Shown: positions 16,037-24,497 of the stretch, piece after piece | How the letters are laid out: every line of letters starts with the position of its first letter | How positions within the stretch are numbered: position 1 is the first letter of the stretch | Assembly (NCBI GenBank): GCA_910577735.1 | Contig: CAJTOO010000019.1 | Span: 18,640-75,736 of the forward strand | Origin: an uncultured Lachnospiraceae bacterium | Lineage (GTDB): Bacteria > Bacillota > Clostridia > Lachnospirales > Lachnospiraceae | DNA length: 57,097 bases | Reading direction: 5' to 3' | Position numbers and translations under genes: made by a program | The notes under the pieces: model-generated | What the model was told of the DNA's origin: nothing | Seen by the model: only the letters and a program-made list of their open reading frames with translations | The model's database searches: none

Positions 16037-17695
16037 CTATTGTACGACACCATCACCGCTCCTGGTCCAGACAATATTATCACGAATCATCTCGTCGATA
16101 TCCATACCGATAATCTCTGAGGCTCTCTCCTTGGCTGCCGCCTCATTTGCCGTGCCCAGATTCTTATAGATGTCGTAGGCCGGCTTTTTATTTCCATTTA
16201 TATCTTCAATACCAAGACTTAACTTACTCTCCATCTCATGTGCATCATCCGTCAATCTGAACAGCATGAACGCATCCACATCCGGCAGGGAAGCCGCTTT
16301 GAGATATCCGTAGGCCACTGACGCCTCCTGCTTGGAATCCCCAAAGTAAGATGTGTAACCAATCTCTGCCAGGGAAATGCTCCTCACCTCACCGGATGGA
16401 TTTAAGAACTTATCCTCGTGCATATAATCTATCAGAATATCCACATTCTGCATCGTGATATAAGGCGTGGAGAGATTCTGCTTCACCCATACTGCCGGTC
16501 CGTTCCATGCATATGGATCATAGAGCGGCGAATTGTAGGGATGATAAGAAAGTCCCCAGTCAACATTGCCTTCCCGGTTCATATAATAATTAAACTTATC
16601 CAGATATTCTTTGGCCAGAAAACTTCCCGGATTGGACTTCCTATTCCACTCCTGGTCAATGGAATTATAAATCTGCACATTCGCATTCATGCCCTTCATC
16701 TCATTGTACATAATACGAAAAGCCTTGACATAAACATTCACATTTACATCCAGGGAAGTGGAATTCATATACCACCACTCTGTCCTGGCATTGACCTCAT
16801 TACCCACAATCCAGTTGTCAACCTGACCGCAGTCAACCCTGCCGGAGTAACGCTGACCCAGAAAAGCACAGACTGCCTTTAAATGGTTTACACCCTCTGC
16901 ATCCGCTACGTTCAGCGCATAACCCGGACAATCCACATCCCCCTCTTTCGCCATCGGATGAACCAGATCCTGGGAATAAGCGCCTTCTCCCCTGTTCAGA
17001 AGGACTACCGTAATCTGCAATCCTTTCTCATTCAAAAGCTTAAATAACTGATCATAATGGGTCACCATAGTATTGTCAAAGTAATATGTTCTGCCGTTAT
17101 AATCAAAGGAAATAGCACCGGGAACATCTGCTCCGGAACACAGCTCATCCACACTCAGATTATAAATAACCTGCTGGACACCCAACTCTTCCAACTCTCC
17201 GCCAAGAACCCTTGTGGTGTCTAACAAAATCCCCTTAATTCCAGTGTTCATGCGAGCCGAAGTGAACGCGGCAACCTCTTCCGGGTTCGTAATATAGTGC
17301 TCATCACTGACCTGCATCATCTGACCGTTACGTTTCACTGCCACCAGGAATTTACGGCTCAGATTAGAATCTTCTGTATTATAATTGAGCGGAAAACTTG
17401 CTGTGACCGATGATTCCGCATCAACAGTAGCTACAACTTCACCTTCCGGACCATCTTCAAACACCTCATCCGCATAGATGTAATATTTACCGTCATCACT
17501 GCTTGGCACGCTGTTTGCCTTGATCATACAGAGCACATCGTCTCCCGAAATCAGACAACTGCGAATCTCCACCGGACGTCCGGCTGCCTGTACATCCATC
17601 TGCTCTCGTCCGGCCATTATTACAGCCGCCAATGCCACCACTGAAACTACTGCTGCTTTCATTAAGTTTTTGATTCCTCTTTTGCCTCTGCTCAT
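16037..17695 (-). CDS. secreted DUF5722 glycoside-hydrolase-like protein
   Basis: A 552-residue protein with a signal peptide (basic start, then AAVVSVVALAAVIMAG and a likely cleavage near VQAAG). The body resembles a clan-A (beta/alpha)8 glycosidase. A candidate acid/base Glu is in DNWIVGNEVNARTEWW and a candidate nucleophile Glu in ISLAEIGYTS, with Trp/Tyr-rich loops (WGLSYHPYNSPLYDPYAWNG) between them. I recall this architecture as DUF5722, found in gut Firmicutes. Substrate is unknown. Promoter and terminator flank the gene, so it is monocistronic. A role in surface or host glycan use is inferred. Confidence 0.8.
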   Translation of the reverse strand: MSRGKRGIKNLMKAAVVSVVALAAVIMAGREQMDVQAAGRPVEIRSCLISGDDVLCMIKANSVPSSDDGKYYIYADEVFEDGPEGEVVATVDAESSVTASFPLNYNTEDSNLSRKFLVAVKRNGQMMQVSDEHYITNPEEVAAFTSARMNTGIKGILLDTTRVLGGELEELGVQQVIYNLSVDELCSGADVPGAISFDYNGRTYYFDNTMVTHYDQLFKLLNEKGLQITVVLLNRGEGAYSQDLVHPMAKEGDVDCPGYALNVADAEGVNHLKAVCAFLGQRYSGRVDCGQVDNWIVGNEVNARTEWWYMNSTSLDVNVNVYVKAFRIMYNEMKGMNANVQIYNSIDQEWNRKSNPGSFLAKEYLDKFNYYMNREGNVDWGLSYHPYNSPLYDPYAWNGPAVWVKQNLSTPYITMQNVDILIDYMHEDKFLNPSGEVRSISLAEIGYTSYFGDSKQEASVAYGYLKAASLPDVDAFMLFRLTDDAHEMESKLSLGIEDINGNKKPAYDIYKNLGTANEAAAKERASEIIGMDIDEMIRDNIVWTRSGDGVVQ

Positions 17696-17744
17696 GTTTC
17701 CTCCACTTATACTTTTATACTCTCTGATGTATTCCTGAGTATAT

Positions 17745-17773
17745 ATTATATGCTAAAACACAGTACTTAACAA
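17745..17773 (-). promoter_or_regulatory. promoter of the DUF5722 gene
   Basis: On the minus strand TTGTTA (17773-17768) and TATAAT (17750-17745) with a 17-bp spacer, about 50 bases before the start codon. Confidence 0.7.
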
Positions 17774-17790
17774 GCGATAACTTACACAAA

Positions 17791-17824
17791 AAAGAAAAAG
17801 ACATTGAAAAATATCAATGCCTTT
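17791..17824 (-). terminator. intrinsic terminator after the chemoreceptor gene
   Basis: On the minus strand AAAGGCATTGA pairs with TCAATGTCTTT around a short T-rich loop, followed by a T-rich tract. Confidence 0.7.
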
Positions 17825-17907
17825 CCCCATATCTTAACTTATGCAAATGCTTTTATTGGTTAATACTTCCATTCTTTAAATTTTTTAAATTATTTTTTAA
17901 TTATTTT

Positions 17908-19560
17908 TTAATTATTCTTTAACTGGAACTTATTTGTCTGATCCTGCAGACGGTTCACTTGCTCAAAAAGCTCTGTGCTGACAGCCGCCGACTCCTCGCT
18001 GTTCGCGGAGTTGGTCTGTACCACACTGGCAATCTGTCCGATTCCCTCAGCCACCTGTTCAATTGAAGTTGCCTCTTCCTGTACCGCATCCGTAATCTCA
18101 TCGATGGAACTATTGGATTTCACAACCAATTCCAGAGTCTTCTGCAAGGTTCCTGAAACCTCTTCCACAATCTTATTACCCTTCTCTGCTGCCCGAACGG
18201 AATTCTCAATCAATTCCTTGGTCGCCTTGGCTGCCTGATCTGACTGGGCTGCAAGATTACGAACCTCTTCTGCCACCACAGCAAAACCTTTACCTGCCGT
18301 GCCGGCCCTGCTTGCTTCAACTGCTGCATTCAGTGCAAGGATATTCGTCTGGAACGCAATGTTCTCAATGGTAGAAATAATTTCCTCAATCTGCTGGGAT
18401 GTACTGCTGATATCCATCATAGCATTAATCAGCTGATCCATCTGCTGACTGCTTAAGTTCACCTGTTTACCTGTGAGATGAGCAGTATCCCGCATTTCAG
18501 AAGCCATCTGAATATTCTGCTTCGCACTCTTTGCCAGATCATCTAATGTAGCCGAAAGCTCTTCCACCGCACTGGCCTGTTCCGTTGCACCCTGTGCCAG
18601 CATCTGAGAACCATCAGAAAGAGTCCTCGCATGCCCAAACACCTGCTGTTCCACATTGTGGATATTGGCCATGGCTGCTGAAAGTGAATTCGTAAAGCTT
18701 TCAATAGCATCCGATATAGAACGGAAATCTCCAATGAAAGGAACCGAAGGAACTACATTGAAATTTCCCTGCGAAAGCTCTCCCATCATGCGATTGATAT
18801 CTTCTATGTACTGACTCGTCTGTTCAATAGAAGCTTTCAGCGTTCTGGCCAAATCGCCAATTTCATCTTTGCTGTTGTAATTGATATCCAGCTTCAGATT
18901 GCCTTCCTGTAAAGGCTTTGCTTTGTTGGTGATAACAAGAATCGGTTTCACCACACGAGTCATGATATAAATAACAAGACTCAGAAGACAGATTATCGTC
19001 AGTGCTAAACCTGCAGTCGTAACATAGTGCATGGTCATCACAGTATTATGCATGTGTTCCGTACTGATGTCGTTCAGTACGCCGCCGCGCTCCACAACCT
19101 GATCCAACAACCCTACCAGCGTATTCAGATTTGTCAAAATTGTTTCCTGATAATATACCTGTGCCTGTTCTGGATCTGTAGCCATCATATCCAATACATA
19201 TGTAGCCGACTCGTGAAGTTCCTTATGAAGCGGCTCCAGCTGATTCCGCAAATCAAGAATCTCCTGATCATCTGTTCCTGCCTCGCCATAAAGCCACTGT
19301 CCCAGCACACAGCCGGTAGGATCTGTACTGCCGGTAAATTCTGTGCCCGCGTACAAAGCGTTACTGAGATTGCCGGACCACTTATAGTGTGCCACTTCTG
19401 CTTTCTGTACTCTCTGTAAAAGAGCGTTCACCTCAATATTGTATTCCTCAGACTGCTCCATATTGATGATATTCCTGGTTGTGAGTGTACTAAACAGCAG
19501 CACCGCTAAAAACGCCAGTGCAATTCGAATCCCAACCATTATTTTGATACTTTTGCGCAT
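17908..19560 (-). CDS. methyl-accepting chemotaxis protein with a CZB-like sensor
   Basis: A 550-residue chemoreceptor. A first membrane helix (residues 9-28) is followed by an extracellular helical domain containing AHYKWSGNL, PTGCVLGQWLYG and LEPLHKELHESA. This His-Trp, Cys-x2-Gly-x-Trp and His-x3-His order matches the CZB zinc-binding module. A second helix (YVTTAGLALTIICLLSLVIY) leads to a HAMP domain and the signalling hairpin, whose tip shows IENIAFQTNILALNAAVEAS and GKGFAVVAEEVRNLAAQS. CZB modules usually sense zinc-linked redox species such as HOCl, often inside the cell; here the module appears to lie outside. No other chemotaxis gene is nearby. Confidence 0.92.
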   Translation of the reverse strand: MRKSIKIMVGIRIALAFLAVLLFSTLTTRNIINMEQSEEYNIEVNALLQRVQKAEVAHYKWSGNLSNALYAGTEFTGSTDPTGCVLGQWLYGEAGTDDQEILDLRNQLEPLHKELHESATYVLDMMATDPEQAQVYYQETILTNLNTLVGLLDQVVERGGVLNDISTEHMHNTVMTMHYVTTAGLALTIICLLSLVIYIMTRVVKPILVITNKAKPLQEGNLKLDINYNSKDEIGDLARTLKASIEQTSQYIEDINRMMGELSQGNFNVVPSVPFIGDFRSISDAIESFTNSLSAAMANIHNVEQQVFGHARTLSDGSQMLAQGATEQASAVEELSATLDDLAKSAKQNIQMASEMRDTAHLTGKQVNLSSQQMDQLINAMMDISSTSQQIEEIISTIENIAFQTNILALNAAVEASRAGTAGKGFAVVAEEVRNLAAQSDQAAKATKELIENSVRAAEKGNKIVEEVSGTLQKTLELVVKSNSSIDEITDAVQEEATSIEQVAEGIGQIASVVQTNSANSEESAAVSTELFEQVNRLQDQTNKFQLKNN

Positions 19561-19702
19561 TTTGCTTCTCCTCCTGTTACTTTATATATTGTAGAAAACC
19601 GCAAAATATTATAATACCAGCATCAGCTTTATTCACATGGTAACATAGCTGTTATCTTATTTCAATCATTTCTATAAAAAAAACAATTGAAAACAATACC
19701 TG

Positions 19703-20932
19703 TCAGTTTTTTCCGGGTAATTTTGCAATTGCAACTCCCATAAATGCTATTGTTATAGCAGCTCTTAACATCAGGGGTACTGAAAAATGCACAAAGGAGA
19801 GCTCACTGAGAAGTGCCGCGATCACAAACATCAACACCTTGGAATACACGGCCACTCTATACAACGCCCCTGCCGATTGCTGCTTTTTCATAACAGAAGC
19901 GATGAGCATCGCAAACAGCAGATAAACTGCCGCACACAGGAAATACCATAAAACTCTTCCTACAAAAAAGATGACATATCCAAATATAGCCACAATCTTA
20001 AGCATAGGCAGCAGTGTATCGACAATCCATGTCTTACTGATTTCGATTTCCCCAGCTAAATTATCAAAATCACCCTGCTGATACTCCCAGTTCTGCATGC
20101 TCGAAACTCTGTCCCTTCCCACCAGGATAATGCTCTGATATCCTTCAGCAGCCAGATTTGCGGCATCCTCGTATGTAAATGCATCGATATCTTCTGTCAT
20201 ATATACGAACATATCATCTTCATCATACAGGAAATCTTCCTCGATAAACAAGTGTCCATCCCTGATCTCAAAATCCGGCAGTTTGTTTGTCCACGTTTGC
20301 AGTTCAGCGGGTGAAAAACTGATTGCCAGACTTATAAATGAAATAACGGTTGCAATCAGAGCCAAAAGCGTCACGAAACCAATCATGCTTCCGGTAGTGA
20401 CCCTCGTCAGTCCTTCATATCGGAATGGTATAAAGGACAGAACAAACTGTTGAAAAATGTTAGGAGCCTTCTGGGATTCGGAATTACCGCCATAATTGTA
20501 AGAACTATCCTGCCCTCTGTAACTGCCACCCATGTAGGTATTTCCCTGCTGGTAAGAGCTGCTCTGTTCATAGGTTCCCTGCTGATAAGGACTCCCCTGT
20601 TGATAGGGATTCCCCTGCTGGTAGGAAGTCCCCTGTTGATAGGGATTCCCCTGCTGGTAGTACTGTCCTTGTTGATAAGCGTTTCCCTGCTGATAGGGAT
20701 TCCCCTGTTGATAAGAACTCCCCTGCCGGTAGTACTGTCCTTGTTGATAAGAATTCCCTTGCTGATAAACGTTTCCCTGTTGATAAGACTGCCCTGGTTG
20801 ATAAGCGTTTCCCTGTTGATAAGACTGCCCTGGTTGATAAGCGTTTCCCTGTTGATAAGACTGCCCTGGTTGATAAGCGTTTCCCTGTTGGTTAAAATTT
20901 GCATGATTCTGCTGGTTATATTGATCGTCCAT
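19703..20932 (-). CDS. DUF1189-like membrane protein with a long Q/Y/G/N-rich repeat N-terminus
   Basis: A 409-residue protein. Residues 1-150 are low-complexity, made of YQQGN, YQPGQS and similar units, resembling prion-like or phase-separating segments. The rest is a DUF1189-type membrane domain: FQQFVLSFIPFRYEGLTRVT, a helix (SMIGFVTLLALIATVISFIS), an extracytoplasmic loop with acidic stretches, and three more helices (for example VLWYFLCAAVYLLFAMLIAS). Function is unknown. The repeat region is identical in places at the DNA level, suggesting recent expansion. It is transcribed alone, with the chemoreceptor gene downstream. Confidence 0.75.
   Translation of the reverse strand: MDDQYNQQNHANFNQQGNAYQPGQSYQQGNAYQPGQSYQQGNAYQPGQSYQQGNVYQQGNSYQQGQYYRQGSSYQQGNPYQQGNAYQQGQYYQQGNPYQQGTSYQQGNPYQQGSPYQQGTYEQSSSYQQGNTYMGGSYRGQDSSYNYGGNSESQKAPNIFQQFVLSFIPFRYEGLTRVTTGSMIGFVTLLALIATVISFISLAISFSPAELQTWTNKLPDFEIRDGHLFIEEDFLYDEDDMFVYMTEDIDAFTYEDAANLAAEGYQSIILVGRDRVSSMQNWEYQQGDFDNLAGEIEISKTWIVDTLLPMLKIVAIFGYVIFFVGRVLWYFLCAAVYLLFAMLIASVMKKQQSAGALYRVAVYSKVLMFVIAALLSELSFVHFSVPLMLRAAITIAFMGVAIAKLPGKN
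20540..20925 (-). repeat. repeat tract encoding the YQQGN-type tail
   Basis: The coding tract is built of related 15- to 24-bp units. At 20782-20889 there are three perfect copies of a 36-bp unit (starts 20782, 20818, 20854), each encoding GNAYQPGQSYQQ. Neighbouring units are diverged relatives. All periods are multiples of three, so length change keeps the frame. Confidence 0.9.
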
Positions 20933-21099
20933 TTTTATCCTTCCTTACAATCTTAGATTCCTTTTGCCAACTCATAAAACATCTGCTCATTGCAACTATT
21001 TTATCATATCTGATAGGTATCAGCAACACAATATACCCCTTACACTCTTCCCCAGAAAGAATAAAATCGCATTTCCATACATTTGATTAGAATAGGATT

Positions 21100-21372
21100 A
21101 TTTTTAAGAACAAACGGACAGTCCTTGAAGATACGGGAACTGCCTCCCTGTTTTACTGCCATCTCACCAGAGATTCATGGACATCGGCATCCATCCGGCG
21201 GATGAGCCAAAGAGATTGACAAAAGCGAATACCCCCGACGCTGGCCGCATCGCCTCACACCCCATACTGGCCTGAACCCGCCCGCCACCCCTAAGAGATA
21301 CCAGTCGGCTTTATTCAGGTATCTGGGGAATATCTGTAACCTTCTTTCCCCCAATGTTCCTTAAGCCCGGGA
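21100..21372 (-). ncRNA. candidate structured RNA (about 270 nt), class not identified
   Basis: This lies in a 537-base stretch without a gene. It is markedly GC-richer than its flanks. On the minus strand a TATAAT box (21384-21379) precedes it. The two ends pair: TTAAGGAACA (21364-21355) with TGTTCTTAA (21112-21104), one bulge. Internal hairpins include AGATACC/GGTATCT with a 15-base loop, GGGGGAA/TTCCCC, CATCC/GGATG and ATCTC/GAGAT. No open frame covers it. A closed, branched fold of this length suggests a 6S-like or other housekeeping RNA, but I do not recognise conserved motifs of tmRNA, RNase P RNA or SRP RNA. Orientation is favoured, not certain. Confidence 0.45.
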
Positions 21373-21469
21373 GTACTTATTATACTGTCAATAAAAGAAC
21401 TCTACATATATCTGAATGAACAATGTATATAAAACATGTTTCTTGCAGGATTATTAATTTTACATCATA

Positions 21470-21847
21470 TTACTCATCTGTCAGGGTCCAGTACCGTAGG
21501 CTTTCCATATCATATGGCAGTTCATCCAGCGTATACGATCCTGCGGTAAGGTCAATTTGTTTCCATATCTCCTTCATTTCCGGTGTAAGATAGCCAAATA
21601 GGAACACCGCGCCATCATAGTCAGCCGGGCAGTCTAAGGTGTATGTCAAGTGGTATACCGGATATTGCTCAACCTTATTCGTTTCAGACCGTACATCAAA
21701 ATATTCGTCCTCTATCTCGACTGCATCTTTTGTTTTAGCATCACTCCTAAAACAGACGCCCGTATCTCTGTCAAATACACCATAACTATAAATCCATCCA
21801 GTACATACGTCTGGATTATTACTTGATAGCTGACAAGGGCATGGCAT
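21470..21847 (-). CDS. hypothetical protein, probably 5'-truncated
   Basis: A 125-residue frame: the middle and end (for example YPVYHLTYTLDCPADYDGAV and the acidic end WTLTDE) look like a genuine soluble protein domain. The start codon at 21847 falls exactly where the integrase fragment on the other strand begins (21843), and no ribosome site precedes it. The gene therefore probably lost its 5' end at a recombination junction. No family is recognised. Confidence 0.5.
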   Translation of the reverse strand: MPCPCQLSSNNPDVCTGWIYSYGVFDRDTGVCFRSDAKTKDAVEIEDEYFDVRSETNKVEQYPVYHLTYTLDCPADYDGAVFLFGYLTPEMKEIWKQIDLTAGSYTLDELPYDMESLRYWTLTDE

Positions 21848-22130
21848 TGACAGCGACTATATCATAGCTGACACAAATGGCCGCGTAATCGCTCCGACCG
21901 TCTCAAAGGCAATGTACCGCCGAGGGGTAGAAGCAAATATATATGCCAAGAGCATTCATGCCCTGCGAAGGACAGTGTCCTCGAAGCTGAACAGCCGACT
22001 GCCCAGCGCAACGGTCGCTCTGATCATGAGACATACGGAAGAAGTGAACCAGACTCACTATAATTACGACATTATGGAACTGACAATCAAGAAGAGTGCA
22101 ATGGAGCAGATCTGCGCGATATCCACCTAA
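21843..22130 (+). pseudogene. C-terminal fragment of a tyrosine recombinase/integrase
   Basis: The frame reads SDYIIADTNGRVIAPTVSKA, then IHALRRTVSSKLNSRLPSAT and VALIMRHTEEVNQTHYNYDI, ending at TAA 22130. This holds the second catalytic Arg region (H-x-L-R-R-T), the His of MRHT and the nucleophilic Tyr near the end of a phage-type integrase. The N-terminal two-thirds are missing upstream of 21843. It sits 125 bases from the 3' end of tRNA-Met, a typical integration target, and is probably the scar of a lost element. Confidence 0.8.
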
Positions 22131-22201
22131 AAAGGGTTGTATCCAACTGTATCCAAAAAAACTCAGCGCAGAAGTGTCTCCAATGGGAGCCACATCTGGG
22201 C

Positions 22202-22241
22202 AAAAAAATGCGGAAAGCCAATAAAATCATGGCTTTCCGCA
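22202..22241 (-). terminator. intrinsic terminator of the tRNA-Val/tRNA-Met operon
   Basis: TGCGGAAAGCCA and TGGCTTTCCGCA form a perfect 12-bp stem with a 9-base loop. On the minus strand it is followed by seven T. Confidence 0.9.
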
Positions 22242-22254
22242 CTCTTAAAGGTAA

Positions 22255-22328
22255 TAGCGAGAGGGGGACTTGAACCCTCGACACTACGGGTATGAACCGT
22301 ATGCTCTAGCCAGCTGAGCTATCTCGCC
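22255..22328 (-). tRNA. tRNA-Met(CAT), elongator type
   Basis: A 74-nt cloverleaf: acceptor GGCGAGA/TCTCGCT plus A, D-arm GCTCAGCTGGCTAGAGC, anticodon stem TACGG/CCGTA with loop TTCATAC (anticodon CAT), T-arm with GAGGGTTCAAGTCCCCC. The paired first base and overall pattern fit elongator Met rather than initiator. Confidence 0.92.
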
Positions 22329-22382
22329 ATATATTATATAAATCATAAAATTTACAGGGGAAGCCGTTCCCGGCTTCCCAAA

Positions 22383-22455
22383 TGGGGCCTATAGGGCTCG
22401 AACCTATGACCCTCTGCTTGTAAGGCAGATGCTCTCCCAGCTGAGCTAAGACCCC
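22383..22455 (-). tRNA. tRNA-Val(TAC)
   Basis: A 73-nt cloverleaf: acceptor GGGGTCT/AGGCCCC plus A, D-arm GCTCAGCTGGGAGAGC, anticodon stem TCTGC/GCAGA with loop CTTACAA (anticodon TAC), T-arm with ATAGGTTCGAGCCCTAT. It is the first gene of a two-tRNA operon. Confidence 0.95.
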
Positions 22456-22489
22456 ATATCAACGGGTCGCTTCCGCAACCCGCTTTGCT

Positions 22490-22519
22490 AGTATACAATT
22501 GATTGCCACTGCTTGTCAA
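22490..22519 (-). promoter_or_regulatory. promoter of the tRNA-Val/tRNA-Met operon
   Basis: On the minus strand TTGACA (22519-22514) and TATACT (22495-22490), spacer 18 bp, about 35 bases before the tRNA-Val 5' end. Confidence 0.75.
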
Positions 22520-22584
22520 GTGTTTTGCAGGAAATTTTTATCAGCTTTTTATTTCTTCCTGACTTGTTATACACAAACCGCTTT

Positions 22585-24366
22585 CTACATCCGGTCAGGA
22601 GCCTCAAAACCCAGCAGGTCAATGCAGACTTCCAGAACTTCTCTGGTCAATTTCAGCACAGCAATCCATCCTGCTTTCTTCTCTTCATCCGTCTCTGTCA
22701 GAATCTTGGTCTCATGATAGAACCTGTTAAACGCATTGGCCAAATCATAGATGTAGGCACAGATTCTGTGTGGCGCAATCTCTGCAAAGGATAGTTCCAT
22801 CATGCCATGGAATTTCGTCAGCTCCAACATTAATGCTTTCTCAGAAGGATTCAGCGCCTCTTGTATGACCACATCGGTCAATTTCTTGCCCTGCTCCTCA
22901 TACTTATTCAGGATTGACTTAATCCGTACAATCGTGTAGAGAATATAGGGCCCGGTATCACCCTCAAAGGAAGTAAAGCGGTCCATATCAAAGATGTAGT
23001 CTTTAGAAGCCTGGTTGGAGAGGTCTCCGTATTTGATTGCCGCAATCCCTACCACCTTGGCTGTCTCCTGCGCCTCTTCTTCATTCACCTGGTATCCCTT
23101 CGTCTGGGCATTCTCATGAATCTTGCAGATCATCTCTTCTTTAATTTCCCGAATCAGGTTTTCCAGACGCATAACGCCGCCCTCTCTGGTCTTAAAGGGC
23201 TTGCCATCCTTGCCGTTCATGGTGCCAAAACCGATATGCACAAGCTGGGTGCTGGGCTCTACAAGTCCAGTCTTTCTCGCGCAGCGGAATACCTGCTCGA
23301 AGTACAGTTCCTGACGTTTATCGGTCAGATATATCATTTTATCCGGATGATAATTTGCCACCCGATCCTTAATCGTAGCAAGATCTGTGGTGTTATATAA
23401 AGCGGCGCCGTCCGACTTTAAGATCATACAAGGCGGGATTTCTTTGGTGTCCGTCTCTTCCTTCACGTCCACTACCCAGGCACCCTCACTCTCGTAAGCA
23501 AAGCCGTCCTGCTTCATCTGCTCCACCATACCGGGAATGATATCGTGTACATCAGACTCTCCTTTCCAGAGATCGAAGGTAACATGCAGATTATCATAAT
23601 TTCTCTTTAAGTCCGCCACAGACACTTTGATAATATGCTGCCACAAAGCACGATAACCGCGCACGCCGTTCTGCAACTTAAAGGTAGCTTCCATGGCCGC
23701 TGCCTTATAAGCTGCATCCTCTTTGGACTTCGCGCTGGCTGTGGGGTATATCTCTTCCAATTCGGAAATCGTAAAGGGAGCCTCCGAGGGGTATTCCCCT
23801 GTATAGTCATCGTCAAAATAGACCAGGCCCGGCTGTCTTATCTGTAATTCCGTAATAATAAGCCCCATTTGCAGTCCCCAGTCACCCAAATGAATATCAC
23901 CTGTTACATCATGACCGGCATAGCGGCAGATTCTCTTAATGCTCTCGCCGATGATGGCCGAACGCAAATGCCCTACATGAAGCGGCTTTGCCACATTAGG
24001 CCCGCCATAGTCCAGAATAATCTTCTGTGGTTTCTCAGGCATGGCAAGACCGAACTTCTCTGCCTGCTCCATCTCATTTAAATAGGCTTTCAGGAAAGAC
24101 TCTTTTATCTTAAGGTTCAAAAATCCAGGCGCCACGGCACTGACTTCCCCAAATACTTCACTGTCCGTAAGCTGCTGTGCCACATCCTGTGCAATCATAA
24201 GCGGCGCCTTATGGTATCTTTTGGCGCCTGCCATAGCGCCGTTACACTGAAATTCACAAAGATCGGGACGATTGGACAGTGTGACCTTACCCAGTTCCCC
24301 GTCATACCCTGCCGACGCAAAGGCCGCCATCATTTGTTCTGATATCTGGTCTAATATTTTCTGCAT
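22585..24366 (-). CDS. argS: arginyl-tRNA synthetase
   Basis: Class I aminoacyl-tRNA synthetase charging tRNA-Arg. The N-terminal Add1 domain is followed by the HIGH-type motif in NVAKPLHVGHLRSAIIGESI (near residue 130), the Rossmann fold with GDIHLGDWGLQMGLI, and the KMSKS-equivalent segment GKPFKTREGGVMRLENLI. The C-terminal DALR anticodon-binding domain includes YIYDLANAFNRFYHETKIL. At 593 residues it is full length. It lies last in a likely carA-carB-queH-argS transcript, 131 bases after queH; a separate promoter in that gap is possible. Confidence 0.96.
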   Translation of the reverse strand: MQKILDQISEQMMAAFASAGYDGELGKVTLSNRPDLCEFQCNGAMAGAKRYHKAPLMIAQDVAQQLTDSEVFGEVSAVAPGFLNLKIKESFLKAYLNEMEQAEKFGLAMPEKPQKIILDYGGPNVAKPLHVGHLRSAIIGESIKRICRYAGHDVTGDIHLGDWGLQMGLIITELQIRQPGLVYFDDDYTGEYPSEAPFTISELEEIYPTASAKSKEDAAYKAAAMEATFKLQNGVRGYRALWQHIIKVSVADLKRNYDNLHVTFDLWKGESDVHDIIPGMVEQMKQDGFAYESEGAWVVDVKEETDTKEIPPCMILKSDGAALYNTTDLATIKDRVANYHPDKMIYLTDKRQELYFEQVFRCARKTGLVEPSTQLVHIGFGTMNGKDGKPFKTREGGVMRLENLIREIKEEMICKIHENAQTKGYQVNEEEAQETAKVVGIAAIKYGDLSNQASKDYIFDMDRFTSFEGDTGPYILYTIVRIKSILNKYEEQGKKLTDVVIQEALNPSEKALMLELTKFHGMMELSFAEIAPHRICAYIYDLANAFNRFYHETKILTETDEEKKAGWIAVLKLTREVLEVCIDLLGFEAPDRM

Positions 24367-24497
24367 GTTCTGTTACCTTTCCCTGTTGCTGTTCCCTGTT
24401 TTCTCTACTAAGACTTTTTATCTCCAAATTTATATCATTTACCATTGTACCTTTTTTTACTTAAAAGTCAACTTGGACCGCACAACGCAGTCAAACA

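Noticed and set aside
20782..20889. 36-bp repeats as a CRISPR array
   Set aside because: Perfect tandem copies without spacers, in frame inside a protein gene.
21100..21372. Cobalamin riboswitch, tmRNA or RNase P RNA
   Set aside because: Their conserved sequence blocks are absent and no fitting downstream gene exists.
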